A stretch of 39,765 nt of DNA from contig NW_005178500.1 of the NCBI RefSeq assembly GCF_000350225.1, positions 1 through 39,765 of the forward strand. The letters run 5' to 3'. The notes under the pieces were generated by a model. The model was not told the origin of the DNA. It saw nothing but the letters and a program-made list of their open reading frames with translations, and did no database searches. Position 1 is the first letter of the stretch, and each line of letters starts with the position of its first letter. This document shows positions 18,681 through 27,926 of the stretch, piece after piece. Origin of the DNA: Chondrus crispus (taxonomy: Eukaryota; Rhodophyta; Florideophyceae; Gigartinales; Gigartinaceae). The position numbers and the translations under genes are program-made.

Positions 18681-18909
18681 TCAGTAAACATGACTAAGGT
18701 CTTGAGTCTCCCTACAGTAAATGCAACATGGCAGCGAACGGTGCGCATACCTCGTCACGATTTGTTGTCCTCGTCTCGGCCCTGCTTCCGCCACACATGC
18801 CGCGTGCCCGCCGCTTCTCCCCGCCCCGCGCGTGCTGAAAGGCCAACCCTCCGCCCTGCCCTTCCACGCCGCCTGTAGGAGAGACTTAAGACCTTAGTCC
18901 TGTTTACTG
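18681..18909. mobile_element. Small TIR element nested in a gene-like module
   Basis: About 229 bp flanked by ~34-bp imperfect terminal inverted repeats. The left end reads CAGTAAACATGACTAAGGTC and the right end is its near reverse complement, finishing GTTTACTG. It interrupts the module that begins MAVHAVLKEAL at 18650; compared with the uninterrupted copy at 18149-18050, the coding sequence resumes right after the element. Its interior (18717-18875) is also the left part of the repeat at 32233, so it carries captured sequence. No transposase; a MITE-like non-autonomous element. Confidence 0.6.
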
Positions 18910-18950
18910 AGGGAAGGAGCGACGACGGTGTTAAATGCCGTGGAGGGGCT

Positions 18951-19337
18951 ATGTACACGTGTAAGATACGACACCGCCCTGTGGGACGTCCCGCTCCCCT
19001 CGGCCCCCGTCTTCCGCTGCTCCGCCGTCCGTCTGTCCGCGAGCTGGCTGCTCTCCGCGGCCCACTTCCGCCCGGCCCCGGCCCGCTGGGCTGCCGTCCT
19101 GTCCGGCCCAAACGCCACCCACGTCCGCGCGCCACCGTCGCCGCCCTCCACCTCCGCCCGGCCGCCGACCTCGCCCTGCCGCCGTCGCCGCACCGCCCGC
19201 AGCACTACGCTGACGTGCCCGTCGCGTCGGGCGCCGCCAGGGAGACAGCGTATACTGTCGTCGACGTGGGCGCTGTCGCTGTGGTTGTCGTCGCCCAGGG
19301 CGCGTTTTTCGGGTGGTGGCGCTGGCGGAGGATGTGA
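18951..19337 (+). CDS. Repeat copy 1: frame ending in a transmembrane tail
   Basis: Frame of 128 codons whose last ~33 form a clear single-pass membrane anchor: TAYTVV, then a run of V, A and G, then FFGWWRWRRM and stop. The same tail ends the frame at 32473-32799. Upstream of the tail this copy is Pro/Arg/Ala-rich, and unlike copy 2 has no acidic stretch. Shared sequence with copy 2 covers 18717-18875 and about 18977-19378, interrupted here by the TIR element end and the inverted module. Start codon uncertain. Changes between the copies in the tail are mostly non-synonymous but keep hydrophobicity. Might be an exon of a host gene family or a captured fragment. Confidence 0.35.
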   Translation: MYTCKIRHRPVGRPAPLGPRLPLLRRPSVRELAALRGPLPPGPGPLGCRPVRPKRHPRPRATVAALHLRPAADLALPPSPHRPQHYADVPVASGAARETAYTVVDVGAVAVVVVAQGAFFGWWRWRRM

Positions 19338-19418
19338 AAAAGGGGAGCGCGCTTGAGGGAAAGTGTACATGGGCATGGGGGCGCGGAACCGTGATGGAGG
19401 CGTTTACGGTGGCGTTCC

Positions 19419-19518
19419 NNNNNNNNNNNNNNNNNNNNNNNNNNNNNNNNNNNNNNNNNNNNNNNNNNNNNNNNNNNNNNNNNNNNNNNNNNNNNNNNNN
19501 NNNNNNNNNNNNNNNNNN
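19419..19518. other. Assembly gap (100 N)
   Basis: Exactly 100 N, the conventional size for a gap of unknown length. Sequence on the left belongs to the transmembrane-tail repeat and on the right to 18S rRNA, so the two sides may not be neighbours in the genome. Confidence 0.99.
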
Positions 19519-19855
19519 ATCTAAGGAAGGCAGCAGGCGCGCAAATTACCCAATCCGGATACGGGGAGGTAGTGACAAGAAATAGCAATAGAGGCCCCAA
19601 GGGGTTTTTTAATTGGAATGAGAACAAGGTAAACAGCTTATCGAGGAGCCAGCAGAGGGCAAGTCTGGTGCCAGCAGCCGCGGTAATTCCAGCTCAGTAA
19701 GCGTATACCAAAGTTGTTGCAGTTAAAACGCTTGTAGTCGGAGGTTGGCGGGCAGTCCAGGGCGTCCTCGCGGACGGATCTGGAGTTGGCCGCCTTTGTG
19801 GATGGGGGCCTAGTGGAGCTTCACTGCTTCATTGTGGTCGCTGCCACCGTTTGGG
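19519..19855 (+). rRNA. Partial 18S rRNA (530 loop and V4 region)
   Basis: Small-subunit rRNA of the cytosolic ribosome, truncated at both ends. It begins with AAGGCAGCAGGCGCGCAAAT shortly after the gap and contains the universal GTGCCAGCAGCCGCGG at about 19659. It continues with GTTGTTGCAGTTAAAACG and GTAGTCGGA, a wording I associate with florideophyte red algae. The V4 part fades at about 19855, before the conserved helix that should follow, and the next bases are not 18S. Either a pseudogene fragment or an rDNA read joined wrongly at the gap. Confidence 0.88.
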
Positions 19856-21151
19856 GGAGGGGGGTTGGAAAAGCTTGAACGCAGAGTATACCTCCATGCA
19901 CAGCTGCCGTTGTATTTCATGATTCTGCAGGCGGGTACACTACAGTTGTTCCAAGTGATCGGCGCGTAGGCGCGAAGTGATCCTGTTGACTTGTTCGCCT
20001 ACAGTCCATGCTGCCTTTCGAGATTGTCTCAAGCCTTCTACATGATCATGACGCCGAGACTAGAATCTTGATTGCAGGTCCAGGAGAGAAAGCCCGGCAA
20101 TTCGCAAATGGGCCGCTCTGCTTTAGGTTGCAGCCAGGACACTCTTTGCTACACCTCCTGGCCACAGGCTTTGGAAACAATGGACAGTGTGGGGCAGGGT
20201 GATTGTGTCTATCCACGGATGTCGCGAGGGCCTCTGTTCAGGGTTACGACTGGTGCCAGTAGGTGCCAGCACCTGATGAATGCAGTGGAACTGTAAGAGA
20301 AGACACGAATTGAGGTCATGTTAGGGTGTACAACAAAGCAAATTTCATGTGGTTTTATGGAAACGCGTAATGTAACATTACCTTCTCGGAGCGTAGCGTA
20401 TCCGCTCCTCGGCTCGGTCGCACAATCTCCTTTTTCTGGTGCTGTATCCTGCCGTTGGGGACGCAGCGACCTGCATCGCTGTGTTCGGCAGATAAGCGGT
20501 GGCTGGACGTGTACTGGTAGCGGTACAGTATTGCACTTTGCGGGCTCATATGTAGGACATAAGTAGCGTATAATTATTGCGAATATTGCACATACCGGGG
20601 AGTAAAGCGGACGCCACCAACACCGTTGTCCGAAATACACTATTTAGCGCCTTACGCACGCGCGAAGACCATTTCATAGGAGGGCTAAGGACACTATTAA
20701 CGCGAGGTTTGGACCAAACTCCTTGTCTTGCGAGGGAAGAGATCGCGACTGTCCTTTTATTTTTTGCGTCTCGTTTTTCGACGCGTTTGCGAGATGAGTG
20801 CATATCTCTTTAACTGTCGCTTGTGTAGACACTCCGATCTGACCAAAAGAAACCCCCAGGAACGATGCTGTTCCATCGAGGCTCTTCTCTCTCCTGGAGA
20901 CCTGGGCTTTTATAGAACTACAGACCGAATTAAAGTCCTATGTAGAACTATCCATTAAACAAGGAAAGATGATTTGCACCGAGGTAGTCCTCTCCTCGCC
21001 AGGCATTTTGATTTCTTGAGAGACTATGCATTAGCACTACTGTCCAGCTATTACCCGTCAGCTGTCACTGTGGCAATACCGTATTATTAGCGAAGGGAGC
21101 AACTCGAATTGGGTCTGCACTTGGCACCCCGACCAACGCATGTATCCATCT
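19856..21151. other. No recognisable gene
   Basis: About 1.3 kb of mixed composition after the 18S fragment. Open frames are short (the longest is 143 codons on minus at 20209-20640) and show no domain, signal peptide or repeat that I can support. The last ~87 bases (21065-21151) complete a frame interrupted by copia-2. Confidence 0.5.
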
Positions 21152-21156
21152 GCATG

Positions 21157-21849
21157 TGTTAATCTGCACGCATGGAACCAACGAAGGAAATGGATATGAT
21201 AAATCAGGCTTGCGATTCTCGAAATGGGAATCTGAAATTCAGGGTTGATATCGCATACATGGCATATGCGCCAAATACAGTATCCTGCCAGCGGCCATCG
21301 TTTTTGCTTTATCGAGAGGCACCTAGCTGGAGCATTAGGAATGAAGTAGCTCTGCATTAGCGATATAACTAGATACGTTTGCGGATAGATATCAAAAGAA
21401 AATAACAAACAAAAGAACAGAACAACACAGTGCTTTAATTGCGCAACCAAATCCTAGTGCAACTAGTCCGGCATAGTCGAAGGCTCGAGAGGGCGTCAAG
21501 CATTGACAACCGAGCAGTGAGGAGACTGTTGAACCACGCGGCGACATACTTCGCGTTTGAATCTTAGAACCTCGCGCACGGAATCAGCCTATCCAACTCG
21601 GCACCCCTGTCTCCGGGCAACGGTGACTTGTTGCATCCGCTGCCCTTCGGTAGTCTACCCTCCTGCTGTACGCGGCCCGTTTGTGGACAAACCGGAGAGA
21701 CCAACTCCTCCCGACAGTTCCCGTCGTACGCAGCACGCGCTCTCGGAAGGGTCGGCTTTTCAAGATCTGACTCGACATTGAAGTCAGACATATATTTACT
21801 TTGGTAAATATTCTACCAACGCAGAGAACAAATTGTTACGGTTTTGACA
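21157..21849 (+). repeat. 5' LTR of copia-2
   Basis: Starts TGTTAATCTGCACG, ends TTTTGACA, nearly identical to 26830-27517. The bases after it do not begin with TGG, so no standard tRNA 3'-end PBS is visible. Instead a perfect hairpin GACAGTT/AACTGTC (21846-21861) spans the LTR boundary. Confidence 0.95.
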
Positions 21850-21915
21850 GTTAGAACTGTCCCTTAAAGCTGGAGCAACAAAACGGACAAGTATAGCTCT
21901 GCAAAACAAATCGAC

Positions 21916-24900
21916 ATGTGCGAGTCTCTTGTTGAAGAAGACGCTACAGTAGCCAACCCAAATTTGGAGTACATCCCTGTTCAAGGACAAGACCTTGGCG
22001 ATCCAGCACTACCACCAGAAGGCGCTGACCGAGAGCTTGTCAAGGCTTTTGAGGAAGACGTACGAAATTACAGTACGGAAATGTGGGAATGTTTAATGGC
22101 AAACAAAGCACTTCGCGAAGAAGAGCTTTGGATAGACTTCACGTGTACATTTCGGAAAGCCTCGATCAAGGCCATGTCGTCAACACAGCAAGTTAAATGG
22201 GTGGACTTCTTACGCTCGAGAGGAGTGAAAGTTCGGAAACAACGCGGTCTTTCGAGAGCAAATGCACTCACGGAGTGCTTGACAGCGGACACGTTTCCCC
22301 GTCTAGAACCTGAAATTTCGTGCACGCCAGTAAGGAATGTTGACCGTAGAGATGTGACAGAGGTTCATGAAAATGATCCTGACGAACAAAGCCGCAAGGG
22401 AAGTGCCATGAGAGACTTGAGACAACGTCGACAGTCGTACTCTACAAAAGAATTCGGCAACGAAAAGGCACACGACATTGCTGGTATTATCACTGGCAAT
22501 GACGATGACCGCGGAGCTGAGGAGCAGTATAGATTTCGGCGTATGGGGGTTTTAGATTCGAAACCATCTACCCATTCCCCTACTGCATCCAAAGTGATAC
22601 AAGATCAGAAACGCCATGATGGGACTGCGATAAGACTTCACAGTTCAGGGAGGGGTTCTGGTGCCATTATGTCGCTCATGAAAGCCTACGGCGGAAGAAA
22701 ACTGTACGGAGGTCAATGGGAAGAGGATCTAGACGGTTCTCTGGAAGTCTTTGAAACACTGGCCGCCACCTGCTGCCTCACCGATGACGAAAAAGCAAGA
22801 GCCATTCCAGTAATGCTACGAGATGATGCACTGTCGTACTATTCTACTACGTTCAGAAACAGTGAGGCTTCATACGGAGAGATTGTAAACTCACTGCGCA
22901 AATGGTTTACAAGTGAGGAACAACGTAACAGACTCTTGCGTATATGGCAAAAGGCTTCACTTTCGGAGGCAATGCGACGGCAGCCGATGAAGAGTGAAGT
23001 GGAAGTATTCCGTGAGCTTTCTCACCGACTATCGCGAATACAGAACCAGTTGGATGTTCAGTACCACCGCGACAGCTTCCTACGAGACCAACTTGTCATG
23101 GCTGCGGATATTCCGCATCTCGAACGATCTTTGAGAGAAAGAGTACCGAAGACAGCGCACGAGGCAATGCACCGCATTGCCGCTTCCCTTTCAAATGAGC
23201 CAAGATCAGCAGGCGCAAATTGGACAGCAGTGGATAGTCACAACGATGATACGCAAGCGCACTATGGCTTGGGAAAATCATTCGGTGGGCAAGCCCGAAA
23301 GCAATTGGGTGGCACTGTACGGCGTGGATACCATAAGAACAGACGTAGGCTGGCCAATGTCAAGGGTTGCTGGGTATGTGGCGGAGATCACATGGCAAGA
23401 GAGAAACATGCTCCCAAGGAAATCGTTGCAGCAATTGATAAGCTGAAGAACAACTCTTCGAACAAGACATACACCGTTGATGATCTTGCAGAAGTCGCAA
23501 ATGCCCTATGGACAGCCGGAGATACAGATGAGGAGCAAGACTTCATTTCTGATGAAGACGATGAGGCAAACATCTTGGAATTTCAAGATGAGATGAGAGA
23601 TGAGTACAGTCTAAACAAATCCCTTGAGGAAGACATGGCAAATGCTTCTTTTCTGCACGGTAGGTCTTTTATCGCAGATTTGGAGCGAGATATGGCTTTC
23701 ATGCATGCGCAACTGTCTCTAGGTGAACAGGACACGTTTAGAGGACTTATTCTGGACACTGGCGCCAATCGCTCTTCATGTATGTCTCTCTCACAGTATA
23801 AAGCATACTGTAGAGAGAACAACGTCCCTTTGTCTATTGACAGAACAGAGGGGAGAACTGTGTCAGGATTTGGAGGTTCAAAAAGGGGTTCGTTAGGGTC
23901 TGCTATTATCCCTGTACCTTTTGTTGATCTCAACGTCGTTCTTCATGTCAAGTTTCAGATATTTCCTCACAACTCTCCTTCACTACTGTGTCTTAGGGAC
24001 ATGAGAGAAGGAGGATTAGACATCAGCGTACAAAAACTGTCTATTTCTTACAAGCATAGAAGCCAATCAGTTTCCCTGGAGAACGACTTCATGGTACACA
24101 ATTGGAAGTCGGAAGATGTCGTGAACTCCCTTTATTCCGAAAAAGAGCTCCGAAAGCTCCATAGGAATTTTGGGCATCCCTCCGTGTCTGCACTCACAAA
24201 TCTCCTCAAAAGAGCAAACCCAGATCACATGGACAGAGAAGTCCAAGACGCCATCATGCGACTGAAAAAAGCTTGCACAACATGTGCAACACATGCTTCA
24301 CGACCGCGACGGTTCAAACTCACTGTTGGAACGAATGACTTGAAGTTCAATCATACTCTTGCAGTAGACATTATGACACTCAATGGAAAACCGGTGCTTC
24401 ATGTTGTTGACGAAGCTACGCACTACACTTCGACAGTTTTCTTAAACAGACGAAGGGCATCTGACACCTGGAAAGGATTGCTGCGATGTTGGAGCAGAGT
24501 TTACTTGGGACCGCCAGATTTTTTGCGTATGGATCAAGGTACCAACTTCATAGCAAAAGAATTCGTGGAATCGGCGACTGCAGAGGGAATTACTGTACTT
24601 CCAGCTCCTATTGAGTCCCCTTCCACTATGTCTCATGTTGAGCGCTACCACGCCCCACTAAGAGCTGCATTCAAGAAGATCCGTGATTCTCTGCCGACAA
24701 GTGAGTCCGACAGCGACTGCTTGCAAATGGCTTTGAAAGCTGTAAATGATACGATAGGGCCTCAAGGACTCTGTCCTACTCTGCTTGTTTATGGAGCCCT
24801 CCCTCGACACCCTCTGTCAGCGCCGAATACAACACAGTTAGAACGTGCAAAGTCGATGGATGATGCCATGGACAGTGTTCGAAAGGTACAGGCACAGAGG

Positions 24901-26835
24901 AGAGTTGCTTTCGGATTGAGACACCCTGGGGGACCCAAGGCCAAGGAGAATAGCGAGGAACTTTCCCGACTGCCCGCAGGTTCTCCTGTATACGTTTACA
25001 GGAAAACGACCGAGAAATGGGACGGACCATATCCATTTATTCATATAGATGGAGAGACAGTTGTTGTGCAACTTCCGAGAGGGCGCAAGATATTCCGATC
25101 GAATGTGGTTAAGCCTCAAAACTCGCCATCATTCCCGAAAGAAAACCTCCAAGGGAGCACAACTCAATCACCCGTCGAACTTAGCAATGAACCAGGAGCA
25201 ATTGAGGAGGATGAGAACTTCTTATGTTCAGATATCTCTCTACAAGCAATGTTTGGTCCTGGAAGCTACCTGTACCGTACTCCCGACGAACCTCGAGATT
25301 TTTCAAAGTCCAGAATGACTGAGCTACAGGGATTGGAGGAACGACAAACATTCGAAGTGGTGAAGCTTTCGTCTGTGCCAAAGGGAACAAGAATCTACGG
25401 ATCAAGATGGGTGGATACATTCAAGACGTTGGAAGATGGAAGCATTGCAGAAAAGTCACGGCTAGTCGCGCAGAACTATAAGGACAAGGGAGCTAGCTCT
25501 ATTGCCACAAAGTCACCAACAATAAGTCGCATGGGACAGAGAGTTGCGATGGCCACGGCGGCTATATTCAGAGAGCACCAATCTTACATTCGAGATATTT
25601 CTCAGGCTTACTTGCAATCAGAGTCACCTCTGGAACGAAAAATATTTCTTCGTCCACCAAAAGAAATGAATCTCGGTGCGGATGTCGTGCTTTGTGTTCT
25701 TAAGCCACTTTATGGAGTCCCAGAGAGCGGATTGCACTGGTTTGTGACATACTGGACGCATCACGGAGAACGGCTTTCTATGAAAAGCACCACGGGTGAC
25801 CCTTGCCTTCTATATCGCCCAGGAGAAATGCATGCTGAGGGTGTAACTGCTCTACAGGTCGACGACTCGTTTGGACATGGGACAGTTGAATTTTTGAAGG
25901 ACGAAGAACGCGAATCTAAGCGTTTTAAATGCAAGCCGCGAAAGATTCTAAAGGTTGGAGAGACGACATCATTTAATGGTTGTCAAATCACTGTTGAAAG
26001 AAACCGAGTTCATTTGCTGCGACAGATGGACAAACTTGGAAAGATATCCAAGCCTAGAAACCAGGACGAGCTTGTGAGCGTGCGTGCATTACTACAGTAT
26101 ATCGGATGCTGTACTAGACCTGACCTTTGTGCACCCGTACAACTCTTAGCAAGTGAAGTGAACAATCCGGAGGCCAGCACATATTCGAAAATGGGAAGCA
26201 TTGTGGAACGTTGCCACAACACCAAAGACATGGGCCTAACATTCATACCGTTAGAAAGAAGTTCGCTTCGTTTAGCATTGTTCACGGACGCCTCTTTCGC
26301 TAACGCCGATAGATACAAATCACAAATTGGCTGTGTCGTTCTCCTAGTCGACTCCAACAACAATGCGAATATCATACACTACGGTAGCTCCAGATGCAAA
26401 CGTGTGACCAGATCAGTAATGGCTGCGGAACTTCATGCCCTTGTGTATGGTTTTGACCAGGCCTTTGTGGTGAGAGCAGTATTGGAGGAACTGCTAGGGC
26501 AATCAATACAGATTGATAGATACATTGACTCCAGAACTGTATTTAATGTGGTAGCCAAGAGCAGCGCAACATTGGAGAAACGCCTACTGATCGATGCGCA
26601 CGCACTAAGAGAAAGCCATGAGAAAGGAGAGTTGAGATATCTGGCATGGATACCAGGTAAGGAAAACATCGCTGACGGACTCACAAAGGAGCTGGCAAAT
26701 GAAAACCATGCTCTGCTACAGGTCATGCGCACCAACAAGCTTCACTTGAATCCCAACGGATGGGTGGACAACGCGAAAGGAAAACCTACAGAGATACAAT
26801 GCGCGACAACAAAACAGAAAACCTCTGAGTGTTAA
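21916..26835 (+). CDS. gag-pol: copia-2 Gag-Pol polyprotein
   Basis: 1639 residues, order protease-integrase-RT-RNase H as in Ty1/copia. Gag fills the first ~580 residues, with an atypical knuckle CWVCGGDHMAREKH (C-x2-C-x3-H-x5-H, not CCHC) near 485-500. Protease LDTGAN near 612. Integrase zinc finger from LHRNFGH (~748) to CTTC (~786); catalytic D ~817 (AVDIM), D ~872 (RMDQGTNF), E ~907 (HVERYH). RT at about 1130-1390 with DISQAYL and LQVDDS (~1313) where plants and flies have YVDD. RNase H from about 1455 (FTDASFA ... MAAELHAL ... YIDSRT). The last codon and the stop, TGT TAA, are the first bases of the 3' LTR, so the element's end supplies the stop. Gag and Pol are in one frame, so their ratio must be set otherwise, for example by proteolysis or splicing. 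Base composition is less GC-rich than the chromovirus. Confidence 0.96.
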   Translation: MCESLVEEDATVANPNLEYIPVQGQDLGDPALPPEGADRELVKAFEEDVRNYSTEMWECLMANKALREEELWIDFTCTFRKASIKAMSSTQQVKWVDFLRSRGVKVRKQRGLSRANALTECLTADTFPRLEPEISCTPVRNVDRRDVTEVHENDPDEQSRKGSAMRDLRQRRQSYSTKEFGNEKAHDIAGIITGNDDDRGAEEQYRFRRMGVLDSKPSTHSPTASKVIQDQKRHDGTAIRLHSSGRGSGAIMSLMKAYGGRKLYGGQWEEDLDGSLEVFETLAATCCLTDDEKARAIPVMLRDDALSYYSTTFRNSEASYGEIVNSLRKWFTSEEQRNRLLRIWQKASLSEAMRRQPMKSEVEVFRELSHRLSRIQNQLDVQYHRDSFLRDQLVMAADIPHLERSLRERVPKTAHEAMHRIAASLSNEPRSAGANWTAVDSHNDDTQAHYGLGKSFGGQARKQLGGTVRRGYHKNRRRLANVKGCWVCGGDHMAREKHAPKEIVAAIDKLKNNSSNKTYTVDDLAEVANALWTAGDTDEEQDFISDEDDEANILEFQDEMRDEYSLNKSLEEDMANASFLHGRSFIADLERDMAFMHAQLSLGEQDTFRGLILDTGANRSSCMSLSQYKAYCRENNVPLSIDRTEGRTVSGFGGSKRGSLGSAIIPVPFVDLNVVLHVKFQIFPHNSPSLLCLRDMREGGLDISVQKLSISYKHRSQSVSLENDFMVHNWKSEDVVNSLYSEKELRKLHRNFGHPSVSALTNLLKRANPDHMDREVQDAIMRLKKACTTCATHASRPRRFKLTVGTNDLKFNHTLAVDIMTLNGKPVLHVVDEATHYTSTVFLNRRRASDTWKGLLRCWSRVYLGPPDFLRMDQGTNFIAKEFVESATAEGITVLPAPIESPSTMSHVERYHAPLRAAFKKIRDSLPTSESDSDCLQMALKAVNDTIGPQGLCPTLLVYGALPRHPLSAPNTTQLERAKSMDDAMDSVRKVQAQRRVAFGLRHPGGPKAKENSEELSRLPAGSPVYVYRKTTEKWDGPYPFIHIDGETVVVQLPRGRKIFRSNVVKPQNSPSFPKENLQGSTTQSPVELSNEPGAIEEDENFLCSDISLQAMFGPGSYLYRTPDEPRDFSKSRMTELQGLEERQTFEVVKLSSVPKGTRIYGSRWVDTFKTLEDGSIAEKSRLVAQNYKDKGASSIATKSPTISRMGQRVAMATAAIFREHQSYIRDISQAYLQSESPLERKIFLRPPKEMNLGADVVLCVLKPLYGVPESGLHWFVTYWTHHGERLSMKSTTGDPCLLYRPGEMHAEGVTALQVDDSFGHGTVEFLKDEERESKRFKCKPRKILKVGETTSFNGCQITVERNRVHLLRQMDKLGKISKPRNQDELVSVRALLQYIGCCTRPDLCAPVQLLASEVNNPEASTYSKMGSIVERCHNTKDMGLTFIPLERSSLRLALFTDASFANADRYKSQIGCVVLLVDSNNNANIIHYGSSRCKRVTRSVMAAELHALVYGFDQAFVVRAVLEELLGQSIQIDRYIDSRTVFNVVAKSSATLEKRLLIDAHALRESHEKGELRYLAWIPGKENIADGLTKELANENHALLQVMRTNKLHLNPNGWVDNAKGKPTEIQCATTKQKTSEC

Positions 26836-27517
26836 TCTGCACGCATGGAACCAACGAAGGAAATGGATATGATAAATCAGGCTTGCGATTCTCGAAATGG
26901 GAATCTGAAATTCAGGGTTGATATCGCATACATGGCATATGCGCCAAATACAGTATCCTGCCAGCGGCCATCGTTTTTGCTTTATCGAGAGGCACCTAGC
27001 TGGAGCATTAGGAATGAAGTAGCTCTGCATTAGCGATATAACTAGATACGTTTGCGGATAGATATCAAAAGAAAATAACAAACAACACAGTGCTTTAATT
27101 GCGCAACCAAATCCTAGTGCAACTAGTCCGGCATAGTCGAAGGCTCGAGAGGGCGTCAAGCATTCAAGCATTGACAACCGAGCAGTGAGGAGACTGTTGA
27201 ACCACGCGGCGACATACTTCGCGTTTGAATCTTAGAACCTCGCGCACGGAATCAGCCTATCCAACTCGGCACCCCTGTCTCCGGGCAACGGTGACTTGTT
27301 GCATCCGCTGCCCTTCGGTAGTCTACCCTCCTGCTGTACGCGGCCCGTTTGTGGACAAACCGGAGAGACTAACTCCTCCCGACAGTTCCCGTCGTACGCG
27401 GCACGCGCTCTCGGAAGGGTCGGCTTTTCAAGATCTGACTCGACATTGAAGTCAGACATATATTTACTTTGGTAAATATTCTACCAACGCAGAGAACAAA
27501 TTGTTACGGTTTTGACA
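26830..27517 (+). repeat. 3' LTR of copia-2
   Basis: Partner of 21157-21849. Its first six bases TGTTAA end the gag-pol frame. No strong purine tract precedes it; the upstream bases are A-rich coding sequence (AAAACAGAAAACCTCTGAG). Confidence 0.95.
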
Positions 27518-27829
27518 GCATGTCCAACGACTGTAGTTTCCAACATGAGTTTCCCAGCCTTTCATCGAAGACAATGTCCATTCATTGTCATGGCCGGATG
27601 TTCGTGACCATACGGTCGCGGTCTTCCTACATATCAACTTACGACCACACATGCTACCCCGTCCAACTGTTCTCTGCTTCCTAGCTAGTGTTTTCCACCC
27701 AGTATGAACACCCACGCTCTTCCGCGACACAAGTCTCGAGAGACCACACTGCGAGAACCAGTTCGAAACATATGGCCATACTATCCTCACCCAACACGGT
27801 GCAATGAAGAAGCGCTGAAGACTATTCAA
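27518..27829 (-). pseudogene. Small unknown ORF interrupted by copia-2
   Basis: 104 codons on minus starting MNSLQRFFIAPCW. They run into the target duplication and continue in the same frame on the far side of copia-2 (21151 down to a stop at 21065-21067), 132 codons in total if the element and one duplication copy are ignored. No known family. The length could arise by chance. It lies head-to-head with the secreted-protein gene at 27927. Confidence 0.25.
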
Positions 27830-27926
27830 TACTTAATGCTCTCCGTGCCTACTGGTCACGGTGTGTCCCATTCTAGACTGGGTCAAGCAAGGGGTACGCG
27901 GTCCCCTTCTCCATACCGGCAAAAAG

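Larger units (their letters stand above)
21157..27517 (+). mobile_element. Intact Ty1/copia element (copia-2)
   Basis: 6,361 bp, plus strand. LTRs at 21157-21849 (693 bp) and 26830-27517 (688 bp) begin TGTTAATC and end TTTTGACA. The flanking pentamer GCATG is perfectly duplicated at 21152-21156 and 27518-27522. By eye the LTRs differ by two substitutions, a 13-bp loss and an 8-bp duplication in the right copy, so the insertion is recent. It carries one uninterrupted gag-pol frame with all catalytic residues and could be autonomous. Confidence 0.96.

Noticed and set aside
20209..20813. 143-codon minus and 78-codon plus frames after the 18S fragment
   Set aside because: No domain, signal or repeat support; lengths within chance expectation.
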